Below, one piece after another: positions 7,985 through 18,161 of a stretch of DNA of 64,000 nt. This stretch comes from Streptomyces acidiscabies. Its GTDB lineage: Bacteria > Actinomycetota > Actinomycetes > Streptomycetales > Streptomycetaceae. The stretch covers positions 372,001 through 436,000 of the forward strand of contig NZ_JAGJBY010000001.1 in NCBI RefSeq assembly GCF_020010905.1. The letters run 5' to 3'. Numbering within the stretch: the first letter of the stretch is position 1; each line of letters starts with the position of its first letter. The translations under genes were made by a program, and so were the position numbers. The notes below the pieces were generated by a model that was not told the DNA's origin, did no database searches, and was given only the letters and a program-made list of their open reading frames with translations.

Positions 7985-9718
7985 GTGACCTTTCCCCGAC
8001 GCGCGCTGTGTCTGAGCCTGCTGCCCGGCGCGCTCGTCCTGGGCCTGCTGGGAGCAGTTCCCAGCCCCGCCCGAGCCGATGACTCGGCACCGGAGACCGA
8101 CCGGGCGAAGGCGGTCCAGCTGTGGGAGACGGGCGGTCCGGGGGTCAAGGAGGCCGCGGAAGCCGCGCTCGTCGGCGGTGACGACGCCGTCACGACGTTC
8201 CTGTCCCAGGCTGCCGACCTGTCGTACTCGGACGATCGGGTAGCCACCTCCCGGCTCTACGACCTCGGCGGCGCCGGCCTCCGGGAGGCCGTCCGCAACG
8301 CCCTCAAGAGCAATTCGGCGGACACGATCCGGGCGTTCCTCAAGGACGGGTGGCAGGCCCCGCTGTTCCAGGACCAGCGGGTACAGGTCGCGCAGATCAT
8401 CAACGCGGGCGGCCCCGAGGTCCGGAAGGCGGGCATCGCCGCGCTCGACAGCGGCTCGCCCGACAAGATCCGGGAGTTCCTCACCCACGGGCAGTTCGAC
8501 CGGCGCGAGCAGGACGAACGGGTCGAGGTCGCGCGGATCATCGCCGCCGGTGGTGCAGGCGTCCAGGCAGCCGGACGCCTGGCCATCGACGGCACCGCCG
8601 CCGACGTCCATGAATTCCTCCAGGTCGGCCAGTACACAGCCCGTGCCCACGACCAGGAACACGCCACGATCGCCCGGCTGGACGCCCAGGCGGCGAAGTC
8701 GGGCAAGGCCGCCGCAGCGGCGGCCCGCGCCGCACGGGCCGCGACCACCGTCAAGCAGGCCCGTATCCACGCCGCCACGGCGCGGAAGGCCGCCGCAGCA
8801 GCCGGCGCGGACGTCACCGAGGCGAAGAAGGTCCACGACCTCGCCGTCCGTACCGACGCGGTGAAGCTGGCCGCACGGACCAACGAGGCCATCACCCGCG
8901 CCAGGGGCCTCAAAGCTCAGGAAGACCAGCGCGCCGCCGGCCGACAGGCCGCCGTCCGGGCGGCCGAGAACCTCCGGGTCGAGGCGGACAAGCTCGCCGG
9001 GCAGGCCGCCGACACCGGAAGCGACCCGGCGAAGCTCGCGCCCGAAGGCCGCGCCGTGGCCCTCGCGACCGCGAAGACCGGCCGCCCCCGGAGCCGGTCC
9101 GCGGCCCTCGTGGCCCTGGCCGGCAGTGACACCGACATCGCCGCCTACCTCCGCACCGGCCGCAAGGACGCCGACGCCCAGGACGACCGCGCGGATGCCG
9201 AACACCTCGCGGAGACCGCGGACTTCCCCGAGGTCCGCGCCGCCGCGGCGAAGGCCCTGCAGGGCGACGGCGCGGCGGTGAGCGCGTTTCTGGCGACGGG
9301 GCAGTACGAGGTGGTGAAGCAGCAGATGCGCCTGCGCGTCGTCCGGGCGCTCACCGGCGCGGGCCCGATCGAGACGGAGGCCATCAACAAGGCACTGGAC
9401 GCCGACACCGCCGACGCGCTGCACCAGTTCCTCGCCACCGGCGAGGCTCTCGCACGCACCCAGGACGAACGCGTCCGCGCCGCCCAGCTCTTCGGCAGCT
9501 CCGGCGCCGAGGTGCGAGCCGCAGCGCACGTCGCCCTGGAGGGCCCCGCCGACCTGCTGCACGCCTTCATCACCACCGGCCGGTCCAGGGCCCAGCGCCA
9601 GGACCAGCTCGCCGCCACCCACGAAACTCAGATCCGGCAGCTCATCACCCACGCCGCCGGCATCGCCGCTACCGCCCGGAAGAACGCGGCCGAAGCAGGC
9701 AGGGCCACCAGCCGCTGA
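7985..9718 (+). CDS. Secreted ALF-repeat protein
   Basis: 577 residues. A Sec signal peptide with a hydrophobic LPGALVLGLLGAV core is followed by a likely cleavage after SPARA. The mature protein is built from ALF-type repeats of about 45-50 residues (motif LGGAGLREAVRNAL...IRAFL, with relatives ALDSGSPDKIREFL and ALQGDGAAVSAFL): roughly four before and four after a central Ala/Lys-rich coiled-coil stretch at about 225-345. ALF repeats are typical of Streptomyces secreted proteins; no enzymatic domain is visible, so a scaffold or surface role is likely. I chose the GTG at 7985 because the signal peptide begins there. Confidence 0.88.
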   Translation: MTFPRRALCLSLLPGALVLGLLGAVPSPARADDSAPETDRAKAVQLWETGGPGVKEAAEAALVGGDDAVTTFLSQAADLSYSDDRVATSRLYDLGGAGLREAVRNALKSNSADTIRAFLKDGWQAPLFQDQRVQVAQIINAGGPEVRKAGIAALDSGSPDKIREFLTHGQFDRREQDERVEVARIIAAGGAGVQAAGRLAIDGTAADVHEFLQVGQYTARAHDQEHATIARLDAQAAKSGKAAAAAARAARAATTVKQARIHAATARKAAAAAGADVTEAKKVHDLAVRTDAVKLAARTNEAITRARGLKAQEDQRAAGRQAAVRAAENLRVEADKLAGQAADTGSDPAKLAPEGRAVALATAKTGRPRSRSAALVALAGSDTDIAAYLRTGRKDADAQDDRADAEHLAETADFPEVRAAAAKALQGDGAAVSAFLATGQYEVVKQQMRLRVVRALTGAGPIETEAINKALDADTADALHQFLATGEALARTQDERVRAAQLFGSSGAEVRAAAHVALEGPADLLHAFITTGRSRAQRQDQLAATHETQIRQLITHAAGIAATARKNAAEAGRATSR

Positions 9719-9859
9719 CCCGGTCGGCAACCTGACGTCGCCGCGGTGACACGGGACGTGACGGGTGGGCGGGGGAGGCGGTTCGGGGTCGTAATACTGG
9801 AGAGGTACCCCCCTCATACCGCCCCGCCTCCCCGCCCCGCCCGTAGTTAAAGTGACTCC

Positions 9860-11158
9860 ATGACCCAACCCATCCGCTTCGACCGCGGCCACACCGACGA
9901 TCTCAAGTCATTTCTCACGGCCAGCCCGACGCCGTACCACGCCGTGGCCACCGCAGCGGACCGGTTGGAGAAGGCCGGTTTCCGGCAGCTCACCGAGACG
10001 GAGGCGTGGGACGGCGCGACGGGCGGCCTGTACGTGCTGCGCGGCGGCGCGATCGTCGCCTGGTACGTCCCCGAGGGCGCCCAGGCGCATACGCCGTTCC
10101 GGATCGTCGGCGCCCACACCGACTCGCCGAACCTCCGCGTCAAGCCCCTCCCGGACACCGGCGCGCACGGCTGGCGCCAGGTCGCCGTGGAGATCTACGG
10201 CGGCCCGCTGCTCAACTCCTGGCTCGACCGCGACCTCGGCATCGCCGGCCGCCTCACCCTGCGCGACGGCTCGTCCCGCCTGGTGAACGTCGGCAGACCG
10301 CTGCTGCGAGTCCCCCAACTCGCCATCCACCTCGACCGATCGGTCACCGCCGAGGGCCTGAAGCTGGACAAGCAGCGGCACTTGCAGCCGGTGTGGGGTC
10401 TCGGGGACGCGCACGAAGGGGACTTGATCGCGTTCCTGGAGGAGGAGGCGGGGCTCGCGCCGGGCGAGGTGACCGGCTGGGACCTGATGACGCACTCCGT
10501 CGAGCCGCCGGCCTACCTCGGCCGCGACGAGGAGTTCCTCGCCGGGCCCCGGATGGACAACCTCCTGTCGGTGCACGCGGCGACCGCCGCGCTGGCCGCC
10601 GTCGCGACCCACCTCGGCGACGAACTCCCGTACATCCCCGTGTTCGTGGCGTTCGACCACGAGGAGAACGGCTCGCAGTCCGACACCGGCGCGGACGGGC
10701 CGCTGCTCGGCGGGGTGCTGGAGCGCTCGGTGTTCGCGCGCGGCGGGTCGTACGAGGACCGGGCGCGGGCGTTCGCCGGGACCGTGTGCCTGTCCTCCGA
10801 CACGGGGCACGCCGTGCACCCCAACTACGCGGAGCGGCACGACCCGACACACCACCCCCGGATCAACGGCGGCCCGATCCTCAAGGTGAACGTCAACAAC
10901 CGCTACGCGACGGACGGTTCGGGCCGCGCGGTGTTCGCCGCGGCCTGCGAGAAGGCGGGCGTGCCGTTCCAGTCGTTCGTGTCCAACAACTCGATGCCGT
11001 GCGGGACGACGATCGGGCCGATCACCGCCGCGCGGCACGGTATCCGGACCGTCGACATCGGGGCGGCGATCCTCTCCATGCACAGCGCGCGGGAAATGTG
11101 CGGCGCGGACGACCCGTTCCTGCTGGCGAACTCGCTGACGGCGTTCCTGGAGGGCTGA
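9860..11158 (+). CDS. M18 family aminopeptidase
   Basis: 432 residues, full length for the aspartyl-aminopeptidase family. Two-zinc ligands are visible in GAHTDSPNLRVK, GPRMDNLLS, FDHEENGSQS, SSDTGHAVHPN and the C-terminal MHSAREMCG. It should remove N-terminal residues from peptides in the cytosol as part of peptide recycling. The ATG at 9860 is the only sensible start. A long GC-rich imperfect inverted repeat lies upstream (about 9767-9839). The gene converges with the beta-glucosidase gene and ends in a very strong shared terminator. Confidence 0.95.
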   Translation: MTQPIRFDRGHTDDLKSFLTASPTPYHAVATAADRLEKAGFRQLTETEAWDGATGGLYVLRGGAIVAWYVPEGAQAHTPFRIVGAHTDSPNLRVKPLPDTGAHGWRQVAVEIYGGPLLNSWLDRDLGIAGRLTLRDGSSRLVNVGRPLLRVPQLAIHLDRSVTAEGLKLDKQRHLQPVWGLGDAHEGDLIAFLEEEAGLAPGEVTGWDLMTHSVEPPAYLGRDEEFLAGPRMDNLLSVHAATAALAAVATHLGDELPYIPVFVAFDHEENGSQSDTGADGPLLGGVLERSVFARGGSYEDRARAFAGTVCLSSDTGHAVHPNYAERHDPTHHPRINGGPILKVNVNNRYATDGSGRAVFAAACEKAGVPFQSFVSNNSMPCGTTIGPITAARHGIRTVDIGAAILSMHSAREMCGADDPFLLANSLTAFLEG

Positions 11159-11178
11159 GTCCCGCTGGAGAGGTAGCT

Positions 11179-11227
11179 CCTGAGGGGTAGCTCCGGGGTA
11201 CGACATACCCCGGAGCTACCCCTCAGG
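11179..11227. terminator. Perfect 22-bp bidirectional terminator
   Basis: Arms 11179-11200 and 11206-11227 are perfect inverse complements around a 5-base loop. The element sits between the converging aminopeptidase and beta-glucosidase genes and can terminate both. Confidence 0.9.
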
Positions 11228-11241
11228 TACTAGTACCCCGC

Positions 11242-12624
<1,383 letters not shown>

Positions 12625-12729
12625 CCGTTCCGCCTCCCTGCGACGGCACGACGTACGGCGTACGGCGCCTTCCGCTCAAGGCGTCCGTCACTCTGAGGTC
12701 GTACCGCACACGACGTACGCATCCCCTTG

Positions 12730-12743
12730 TGGGAGCGCTCCCA
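12730..12743. promoter_or_regulatory. CebR-type operator 1
   Basis: TGGGAGCGCTCCCA is a perfect 14-bp palindrome identical to the known CebR binding sequence of Streptomyces cellulose and cellobiose genes. It sits 106 bases upstream of the beta-glucosidase start, near the expected promoter. Confidence 0.9.
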
Positions 12744-12863
12744 AGCAGGCTTGCTCAATCCCTGATACCTGTCAAGCGGCGTGGTTTTCCGGCCAATCAG
12801 GCGTCCCCGCACACGAGCTCGGGGCGACCGGTTGACAAGGTCGGGGCATGCCGGGAAGGCTCG

Positions 12864-12877
12864 TGGGAGCGCTCCCA
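12864..12877. promoter_or_regulatory. CebR-type operator 2
   Basis: A second perfect TGGGAGCGCTCCCA, extended by C/G flanks to an 18-bp palindrome. It is 134 bp from the first box, centre to centre. It could add a second repressor contact for the beta-glucosidase gene or mark the promoter of a rightward gene that is now lost. Confidence 0.85.
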
Positions 12878-13450
12878 CGACTGCCTTCGAATCACTCGAT
12901 TCCCCATCGGGTTCGGGAAAGTGACCGCACGTATGCCTGACCACCATCGCGTTCTGCCTGCTCGACGGCCGTGTGCGGTCCCGGGTGTCCCGGGTGCGCC
13001 GGCTCGCGGGTGCCGTACTGCGGCCGGATCGGGTCGGGCCTCGCCCTGGGGCTCGCGCGCGGACTGGCCGGATCCGGTGCCCGCGCGGTGATCCTCGCCG
13101 GTGGGGGAGAAGCGCTGCCGCACCGGGCCGTCAGGCCGGTCGTCGAGGTGCTGTACGAGGCAGGCGTCGGGCTCGGGTTCGTCACCGACGGCATCCGGGT
13201 CGACCGGTGTCCCGGTCGGCTCGCCGGGTGTCTGTCGGGGGTACGCCGGTGGCTTGGTCGCCGTACCGGCAGGGGGAGTCGGGGGCGGGGGACGCGGCGG
13301 GGAGTGTGCGCAGCGCTCACGACGGCACCGCCCTCGCCGACGGGACACCCCCGACCGCCAACTCCCGTAGCCCGCACGGCATCAACCTCACCGACGGCAC
13401 GCCCGCCGGGAGCCCCACGTGAACACCCGTACCCCAGCCAGGAGCCCCAC
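12878..13450. other. Gap without a confident gene; possible gene remnant
   Basis: About 570 bases between the second CebR box and the MFS gene contain no frame I trust. One rightward frame around 13020-13240 reads VILAGGGEALPHRAVRPVVE and then GLGFVTDGIRVDR, which weakly resembles the GGGEPLLHP...GLITNG region of radical SAM proteins, but the cysteine motif and the rest are absent. The 3' part has repeats that include GGAGCCCCACGTGA twice (13410-13423 and 13441-13454). It looks like decayed coding DNA. Confidence 0.35.
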
Positions 13451-13454
13451 GTGA
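13419..13454 (+). CDS. Possible 11-codon leader peptide upstream of the MFS gene
   Basis: A GTG at 13419 behind GGGAG opens an 11-codon frame whose TGA (13452-13454) overlaps the GTG start of the transporter at 13451. The ribosome site plus start (GGAGCCCCACGTG) is an exact duplicate of the transporter's own. It may be a coupling leader or simply a chance result of the tandem duplication. Confidence 0.25.
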   Translation: MNTRTPARSPT

Positions 13455-14731
13455 GCGCCAGTCCCCCCGCCGGGAACCCCTCGGTGAACGCCCGTACCGC
13501 CAAGGCCGGGCGGTGGCGGCTCGTCGCCGATCCGGCCGTACGGAATCTGGTCGCCGCCACCGGTGCGGTCGGCGTCGCGGGGGCGTTTCTCGTTCCCACC
13601 ACCAGTCTGTTCCTCACGGAGGCGGTCGCCGCCACGCCCCTCATGGTCGGGCTGTTCTTCGCGGCGCGGTCGATCGCCGAGATCGGTACGGACGTTGTCG
13701 TCGGGGCCGTTTCCGATCGGTTCAAGGACCGGCGCGCGATCCTTGTGCTGACCGCGCTGCTCAACGCGTCCGGCGCGCTCTGCTACACGTTCCTGCGGGA
13801 CTACGCGCTGCTGCTGGTCACCGGCATGGTCCTGTTCGGCCTCGGCGGCGCCTGCTTCGGGCAACTCTTCGCGTACACCAGGGAGTTGGCGGACGACCGA
13901 GGCGTCGACGCGCCGTTCTTCAACGGCTTCCTGCGCTCGGTGACCTCGCTGGCCTGGGTGATCGGGCCGCCGCTCGCGTTCTGGATCGTCGCGCAGTGGT
14001 CGTTCGCGGTGCTGTACGCGGCGACGGCGTGCCTCTCGCTGGTCGCGGCGGTGCTGTGCCGCTGGGGTCTGCCGTACCCGCGCGCCACGGAGACGGCGGC
14101 GCCGGACGACCAACTCCCGGGCCTGCGCGGCATGTTCGCCGGTGTCGGCCCGCGTACGCTGCTGGTGCTGGGCTCGGTCGTCCTGCTGCTCGGCGCGAAC
14201 GCGATGTACCAGATCGACCTGCCGCTCCACATCACCGACGGCCTCGGTATGAGTGGCCAGTTCGCGGGTCTGCTGCTCGGTGTGAGCGCGGCGATCGAGA
14301 TACCCCTGATGGTGCTGGTCGGCGTCTGGGCGGAACGCCTCGGCAAGCGGCGCCTGTTGATCGCGGCGACGGTCTGCGCGACGGCGTTCTTCGCGCTGCT
14401 GCCGGTCGCCGGCACCAGCCGGGCGGCGCTGTTGGCGCTCCAGCCGCTCAACGCGGCCTGGGCGGCGGTGGCGTTGAACATCCCGGTCGTGATGCTCCAG
14501 GACAGTCTGCCGGGCCGCTTCGGCACCGCGTCGGCGCTGTACTCCAGCGCGTTCAAGGCGGGCATGTTCCTGGGCGGCCTCGCGGTCGGGACGGTCGCGA
14601 CGTGGACGGGGTACACGCAGGTCTTCTGGGTGTGCGCCGGACTCACCGCGCTCGCGGGGGTGTTGGTGCTGCCGCTGCGGGCGCAGGACACGGACCCGAT
14701 GCACGCGGAGCGGAACGCCGCGGCGAGGTGA
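13451..14731 (+). CDS. MFS transporter, sugar-efflux (SetA-like) type
   Basis: 426 residues with about 12 hydrophobic segments and the MFS loop motif after TM2 (GAVSDRFKDRRAIL). The pattern of RFGTASALYSSAFKAGMFLGG near the end and the N-terminal FLTEAVAATPLMVGLFF resembles sugar efflux transporters of the SetA group, which export sugars or analogues through the cell membrane. The substrate is a guess. The GTG at 13451 is preceded by AGGAG with 6-base spacing. Confidence 0.82.
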   Translation: MSASPPAGNPSVNARTAKAGRWRLVADPAVRNLVAATGAVGVAGAFLVPTTSLFLTEAVAATPLMVGLFFAARSIAEIGTDVVVGAVSDRFKDRRAILVLTALLNASGALCYTFLRDYALLLVTGMVLFGLGGACFGQLFAYTRELADDRGVDAPFFNGFLRSVTSLAWVIGPPLAFWIVAQWSFAVLYAATACLSLVAAVLCRWGLPYPRATETAAPDDQLPGLRGMFAGVGPRTLLVLGSVVLLLGANAMYQIDLPLHITDGLGMSGQFAGLLLGVSAAIEIPLMVLVGVWAERLGKRRLLIAATVCATAFFALLPVAGTSRAALLALQPLNAAWAAVALNIPVVMLQDSLPGRFGTASALYSSAFKAGMFLGGLAVGTVATWTGYTQVFWVCAGLTALAGVLVLPLRAQDTDPMHAERNAAAR

Positions 14732-14844
14732 TGGACGCGGAGCGCGCGGCAGCCGTCTGGCGGGGTACGGCGCCTCGGCGCAAGCCATGACGCCTACCCC
14801 CCGTCAGACCTGGGAGCTACCTCTCGCGGACTACCCCCACAGAG

Positions 14845-16659
14845 CTACTGGTCCATCCCCGCGAGCACCAGCGGCAGCCGGTCCGTCCCGCCCTCGACAA
14901 GGCGGACCGGCACACCCCAGTCCTGCTGGTGCACATGGCACGCCGGGTACTCGATCGAAGGGTCGTCGTCGCACGACGCCGCCATCGCCGATACGTGCAG
15001 CACCCCCTCCGCAACCGCCGGATTCAGCTCCAGCACCCGCGCGAGATCCGTACCCGCCCCCTCCCCCGACAGCAGCAGCTCCGGCGGGGTCGACGACACC
15101 AGCAGCCGTGTCGAAGGGCCGTACCGCGTGTCCAGCTTCTGGCCCGCCGGTGCCTGGAACACGACGTCCAGTTGGAGCTTTCCGGCGGACACTTCCGTCG
15201 CCGCGCGCTGCGTGCGGTGCGCGACCGCCTCGACCCGTACCGCCTCCTCGGGGAGCCGTAGCCGCGTGAGCCGGTGGCGGGCCGACTCGACGACTACCAG
15301 GTCGTCCCCCACCAGCACCGCGTCGGAGGGCTCGCGCAGATCCGTCGCGAGGGTCGTCACCTCGCCGGTCGCCGGGTCGTACCGGCGCAGCGCGTGGTTG
15401 TACGTGTCGCTGATCGCCACCGAACCGTCGGGGAGAGCCGTCACCCCCAGCGGGTGCTGGAGCAGCGCCTGATCGGCGGCGCCGTCCCGGTGGCCGAAGT
15501 CGAAGAGACCGGTTCCGACCGCCGTGTGAACGTTTCCGTCCGCATCGACCCACCTCAGGGCCGACGTTTCGGAATCGGCCAGCCACAGCCGATCACCCGC
15601 CGCCGCGAGCCCCGACGGCTGCGCGAACCACGCCTGCGCGCCGGGCCCGTCCACGAGCCCCTCGTTGGTGGTCCCGGCCGCGACGGCGACGGTCCCCGCG
15701 ACCGGGTCGTACGCCCACAGCTGGTGCACGCCCGCCATGGCGATCCACACCTTGCCGCCGAAGAGCGCGACGTCCCACGGCGAGGAGAGGTCGATCTCGC
15801 GCGCGGGCCCCGAGGTGGGCGACCCCTGCCACCACTGCCGGCCGGTCCCGGCGAGCGTCGTGACGTCCCCGGTCGCGAGGTCGACGCGGCGCAGCGCGTG
15901 GTTGACGGTGTCGGCGACGACCACCGCGCCGTCGTCCAGCAGCGCGAGCCCCTGCGGCTCGCTGAAGGCCGCCTCGGCGGTCCCGTCCGCGAACCCGCGC
16001 GTGCCGGTGCCGATCCGGCGTACGACACTCTCGCCGTCCTGCGCCAGCTCCACGAGCTGATGCCGGGTCGTGTCGCTGACCAGGAAGTTCCCGGACGGCA
16101 GGAGGAGCGCCTTGCCGGGGAAGCGCAGGGCCGTCGGCTCGGGCTCGGGCGCGACGTACGGGCCGTCTCCGCGCCGCAGCGTGCCCTTCGCGCCGTGCTC
16201 GGCCTCCAGCTCGGTCACCAGGCGCTCGATCGCGTGCACATGCCCCTCGCCCCCGTGCTGCGCGACGACGTACCCCTCCGGGTCGATCACCACCAGCGTC
16301 GGCCACGCGCGCACCGCGTACTGCTTCCACGTCGCCAGCTCCGGGTCGTCCAGCACCGGGTGCTCCACGCCGTACCGCTCCACCGCGTCCACGACCGCCT
16401 GGTGCTCCGCCTCGTGCACGAACTTCGGGGAGTGCACGCCGATCACGACGACCGTGTCCGCGTGCTTCTCCTCCAGCTCGCGCAGCTCGTCCAGGACGTG
16501 CAGGCAGTTGATGCAGCAGAACGTCCAGAAGTCGAGAATCACAATGCGTCCGCGCAGGTCGGACAGGGTGTACTGGCGGTCGCCCGTGTTCAGCCAGCCG
16601 CCCTTGCCGACCAGCTCGGGGGCCCGGACGCGCACGCGGCGCGGAGTGGTGTCGCTCAT
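14845..16659 (-). CDS. Thioredoxin-like protein with NHL repeats
   Basis: 604 residues. Residues 1-165 form a TlpA/AhpC-like thioredoxin fold with FWTFCCINC, the CXXC pair being Cys49 and Cys52. The remainder is a beta-propeller of NHL repeats (GNFLVSDTTRHQLVEL, GLALLDDGAVVVADTVNHALR, SGLAAAGDRLWLADSETSALR, LPDGSVAISDTYNHALRRY). It has no signal peptide, so it is cytosolic. Relatives, including human NHLRC2, are proposed redox or signalling proteins, with no settled reaction. I prefer the ATG at 16659 (TTGAGGGC upstream) over the ATG at 16683. Confidence 0.92.
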   Translation of the reverse strand: MSDTTPRRVRVRAPELVGKGGWLNTGDRQYTLSDLRGRIVILDFWTFCCINCLHVLDELRELEEKHADTVVVIGVHSPKFVHEAEHQAVVDAVERYGVEHPVLDDPELATWKQYAVRAWPTLVVIDPEGYVVAQHGGEGHVHAIERLVTELEAEHGAKGTLRRGDGPYVAPEPEPTALRFPGKALLLPSGNFLVSDTTRHQLVELAQDGESVVRRIGTGTRGFADGTAEAAFSEPQGLALLDDGAVVVADTVNHALRRVDLATGDVTTLAGTGRQWWQGSPTSGPAREIDLSSPWDVALFGGKVWIAMAGVHQLWAYDPVAGTVAVAAGTTNEGLVDGPGAQAWFAQPSGLAAAGDRLWLADSETSALRWVDADGNVHTAVGTGLFDFGHRDGAADQALLQHPLGVTALPDGSVAISDTYNHALRRYDPATGEVTTLATDLREPSDAVLVGDDLVVVESARHRLTRLRLPEEAVRVEAVAHRTQRAATEVSAGKLQLDVVFQAPAGQKLDTRYGPSTRLLVSSTPPELLLSGEGAGTDLARVLELNPAVAEGVLHVSAMAASCDDDPSIEYPACHVHQQDWGVPVRLVEGGTDRLPLVLAGMDQ

Positions 16660-16689
16660 GCCCTCAAGGGTGCCACCGACCACTGACAG

Positions 16690-17082
16690 TCACGACAGCG
16701 CGTGCCCCGTCGTCGCGTCCACGTGGTCCGGGACCTCCTCGTGCCGGTCGCCGACGGTCGACGTGCCGGTCGGTTCGAGGAGCAGGATGTCGGTCGGTAC
16801 GGGCGCGTACGGCTTGTGCTCCACCCCGCGCGGGACGGTGAAGACGGAACCTTTCTCCAGGACGACGGTCCGCTCACCCGCGGGCTCCCGCAGGGAGATA
16901 CGCAACTCGCCCTCGATCACCAGGAAGAACTCGTCGGTGTGGTCGTGCGTGTGCCAGAGGTGCTCCCCCTCGACGTGGGTCACGCGTACGTCGTAGTCGT
17001 TGACCGACGTGACGATGCGAGGGCTCCACTGCTGGTCGAAGGAGGCGAGGGCGGCGGCGAGGGAGATCGGTTCGTTGCTCAT
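16690..17082 (-). CDS. Small cupin-domain protein
   Basis: 130 residues. A single cupin fold with metal-binding HLWHTHDHTDEFFLVIEG followed by GSVFTVPRGVEHKP, giving the usual His/Glu/His site. Stand-alone cupins of this type can be isomerases, dioxygenases or sugar-binding proteins; the sequence does not decide. The start MSNEPIS at 17082 fits family length. It is divergent from the GlxA-type regulator, only 53 bases away, and may be its target. Confidence 0.88.
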   Translation of the reverse strand: MSNEPISLAAALASFDQQWSPRIVTSVNDYDVRVTHVEGEHLWHTHDHTDEFFLVIEGELRISLREPAGERTVVLEKGSVFTVPRGVEHKPYAPVPTDILLLEPTGTSTVGDRHEEVPDHVDATTGHALS

Positions 17083-17135
17083 GCCGATCATGCTGACGCT
17101 GGCCGACCGCCCCCGGCGAGTGCTAGGAATCGCAC

Positions 17136-18161
17136 ATGCCGCAAGGATCCTCGCAGCCGAAGCCACCGACCCGTCCGCCCCGCCCGCCCCGACCGCACCG
17201 CGTCGTCCTGATCGTCGACGACAACTCCAACCCCTTCGAGATGAGCTGCGCGATCGAGATCTTCGGCCTGCGCCGCCCCGAACTCGGCCGTGAGCTGTAC
17301 GACTTCGCCCTCTGCGCGGCCGACCCGCACACGCGCATGCGCGACGGCTTCTTCACGCTCACCGGAGTGGCCGGCCTGGAGGCCGCCGAGGACGCGGACA
17401 CGCTGATCGTCCCGAACCGCCCCGACGCGCTCGTCCCGCGCACGCGTACGGTCCTCGACGTGATCCGGCGCGCGCACGCGCGAGGAGCGCGGCTGGTCGG
17501 CTTCTGCTCGGGCGCGTTCACGATCGCCGAGGCGGGTCTCCTGGACGGCAGACGTGCCGCGTGCCACTGGATGTGGCAGGAGTCGTTCCGGACGCGCTTC
17601 CCGCGCGTGCTGCTCGAACCGGACGTCCTGTTCGTTGACGACGGCGACATCCTCACCGCCTCCGGCAGCGCCTCCGCGCTGGACCTCGGCCTGCACGTCG
17701 TACGGCGGGACCACGGCGTGGAGATCGCCAATGCGGTGTCCCGGCGTCTCGTGTTCGCCGCCAACCGCGACGGCGGCCAGCGCCAGTTCGTCGAACGCCC
17801 CGTCCCGCACGTCCCCGACGAATCCCTCGCCCCGCTCCTGGAGTGGGCCCAGGAGCGCCTCGGCACCCCCCTGACGGTCGCCGACCTCGCCGGCCACGCC
17901 TCCGTCTCCCCCGCGACCCTCCACCGCCGTTTCCGCGCCCAGCTCGGCACGACGCCGCTCGCCTGGCTCACCGGCGAACGCGTCGCGCTCGCGTGCCGGC
18001 TGATCGAGCGCGGCGAGGAACGGCTGGACGTCGTCGCCGCGCGCGCGGGCCTGGGGACGGCGGCGAACCTCCGCGCACGCGTACGGCACGCGACCGGACT
18101 GAGCCCGTCGGCGTACAGGCGGCGTTTCGGACCCGGCGGCGGGGAAGCCGTACCGGCATGA
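17136..18161 (+). CDS. GlxA-family transcriptional regulator (DJ-1/PfpI plus AraC HTH)
   Basis: 341 residues. Residues about 20-200 form a class I glutamine-amidotransferase-like DJ-1/PfpI sensor domain with GFCSGAFTIAEAGLLDG, whose Cys sits at the elbow near residue 124. The C-terminal third is an AraC helix-turn-helix pair (LTVADLAGHASVSPATLHRRF and the second GLGTAANLRARVRHATGLSPSAYRR). Such proteins are cytosolic regulators of nearby catabolic genes. The divergent cupin gene and the overlapping LURP-one gene downstream are candidate targets. Confidence 0.92.
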   Translation: MPQGSSQPKPPTRPPRPPRPHRVVLIVDDNSNPFEMSCAIEIFGLRRPELGRELYDFALCAADPHTRMRDGFFTLTGVAGLEAAEDADTLIVPNRPDALVPRTRTVLDVIRRAHARGARLVGFCSGAFTIAEAGLLDGRRAACHWMWQESFRTRFPRVLLEPDVLFVDDGDILTASGSASALDLGLHVVRRDHGVEIANAVSRRLVFAANRDGGQRQFVERPVPHVPDESLAPLLEWAQERLGTPLTVADLAGHASVSPATLHRRFRAQLGTTPLAWLTGERVALACRLIERGEERLDVVAARAGLGTAANLRARVRHATGLSPSAYRRRFGPGGGEAVPA

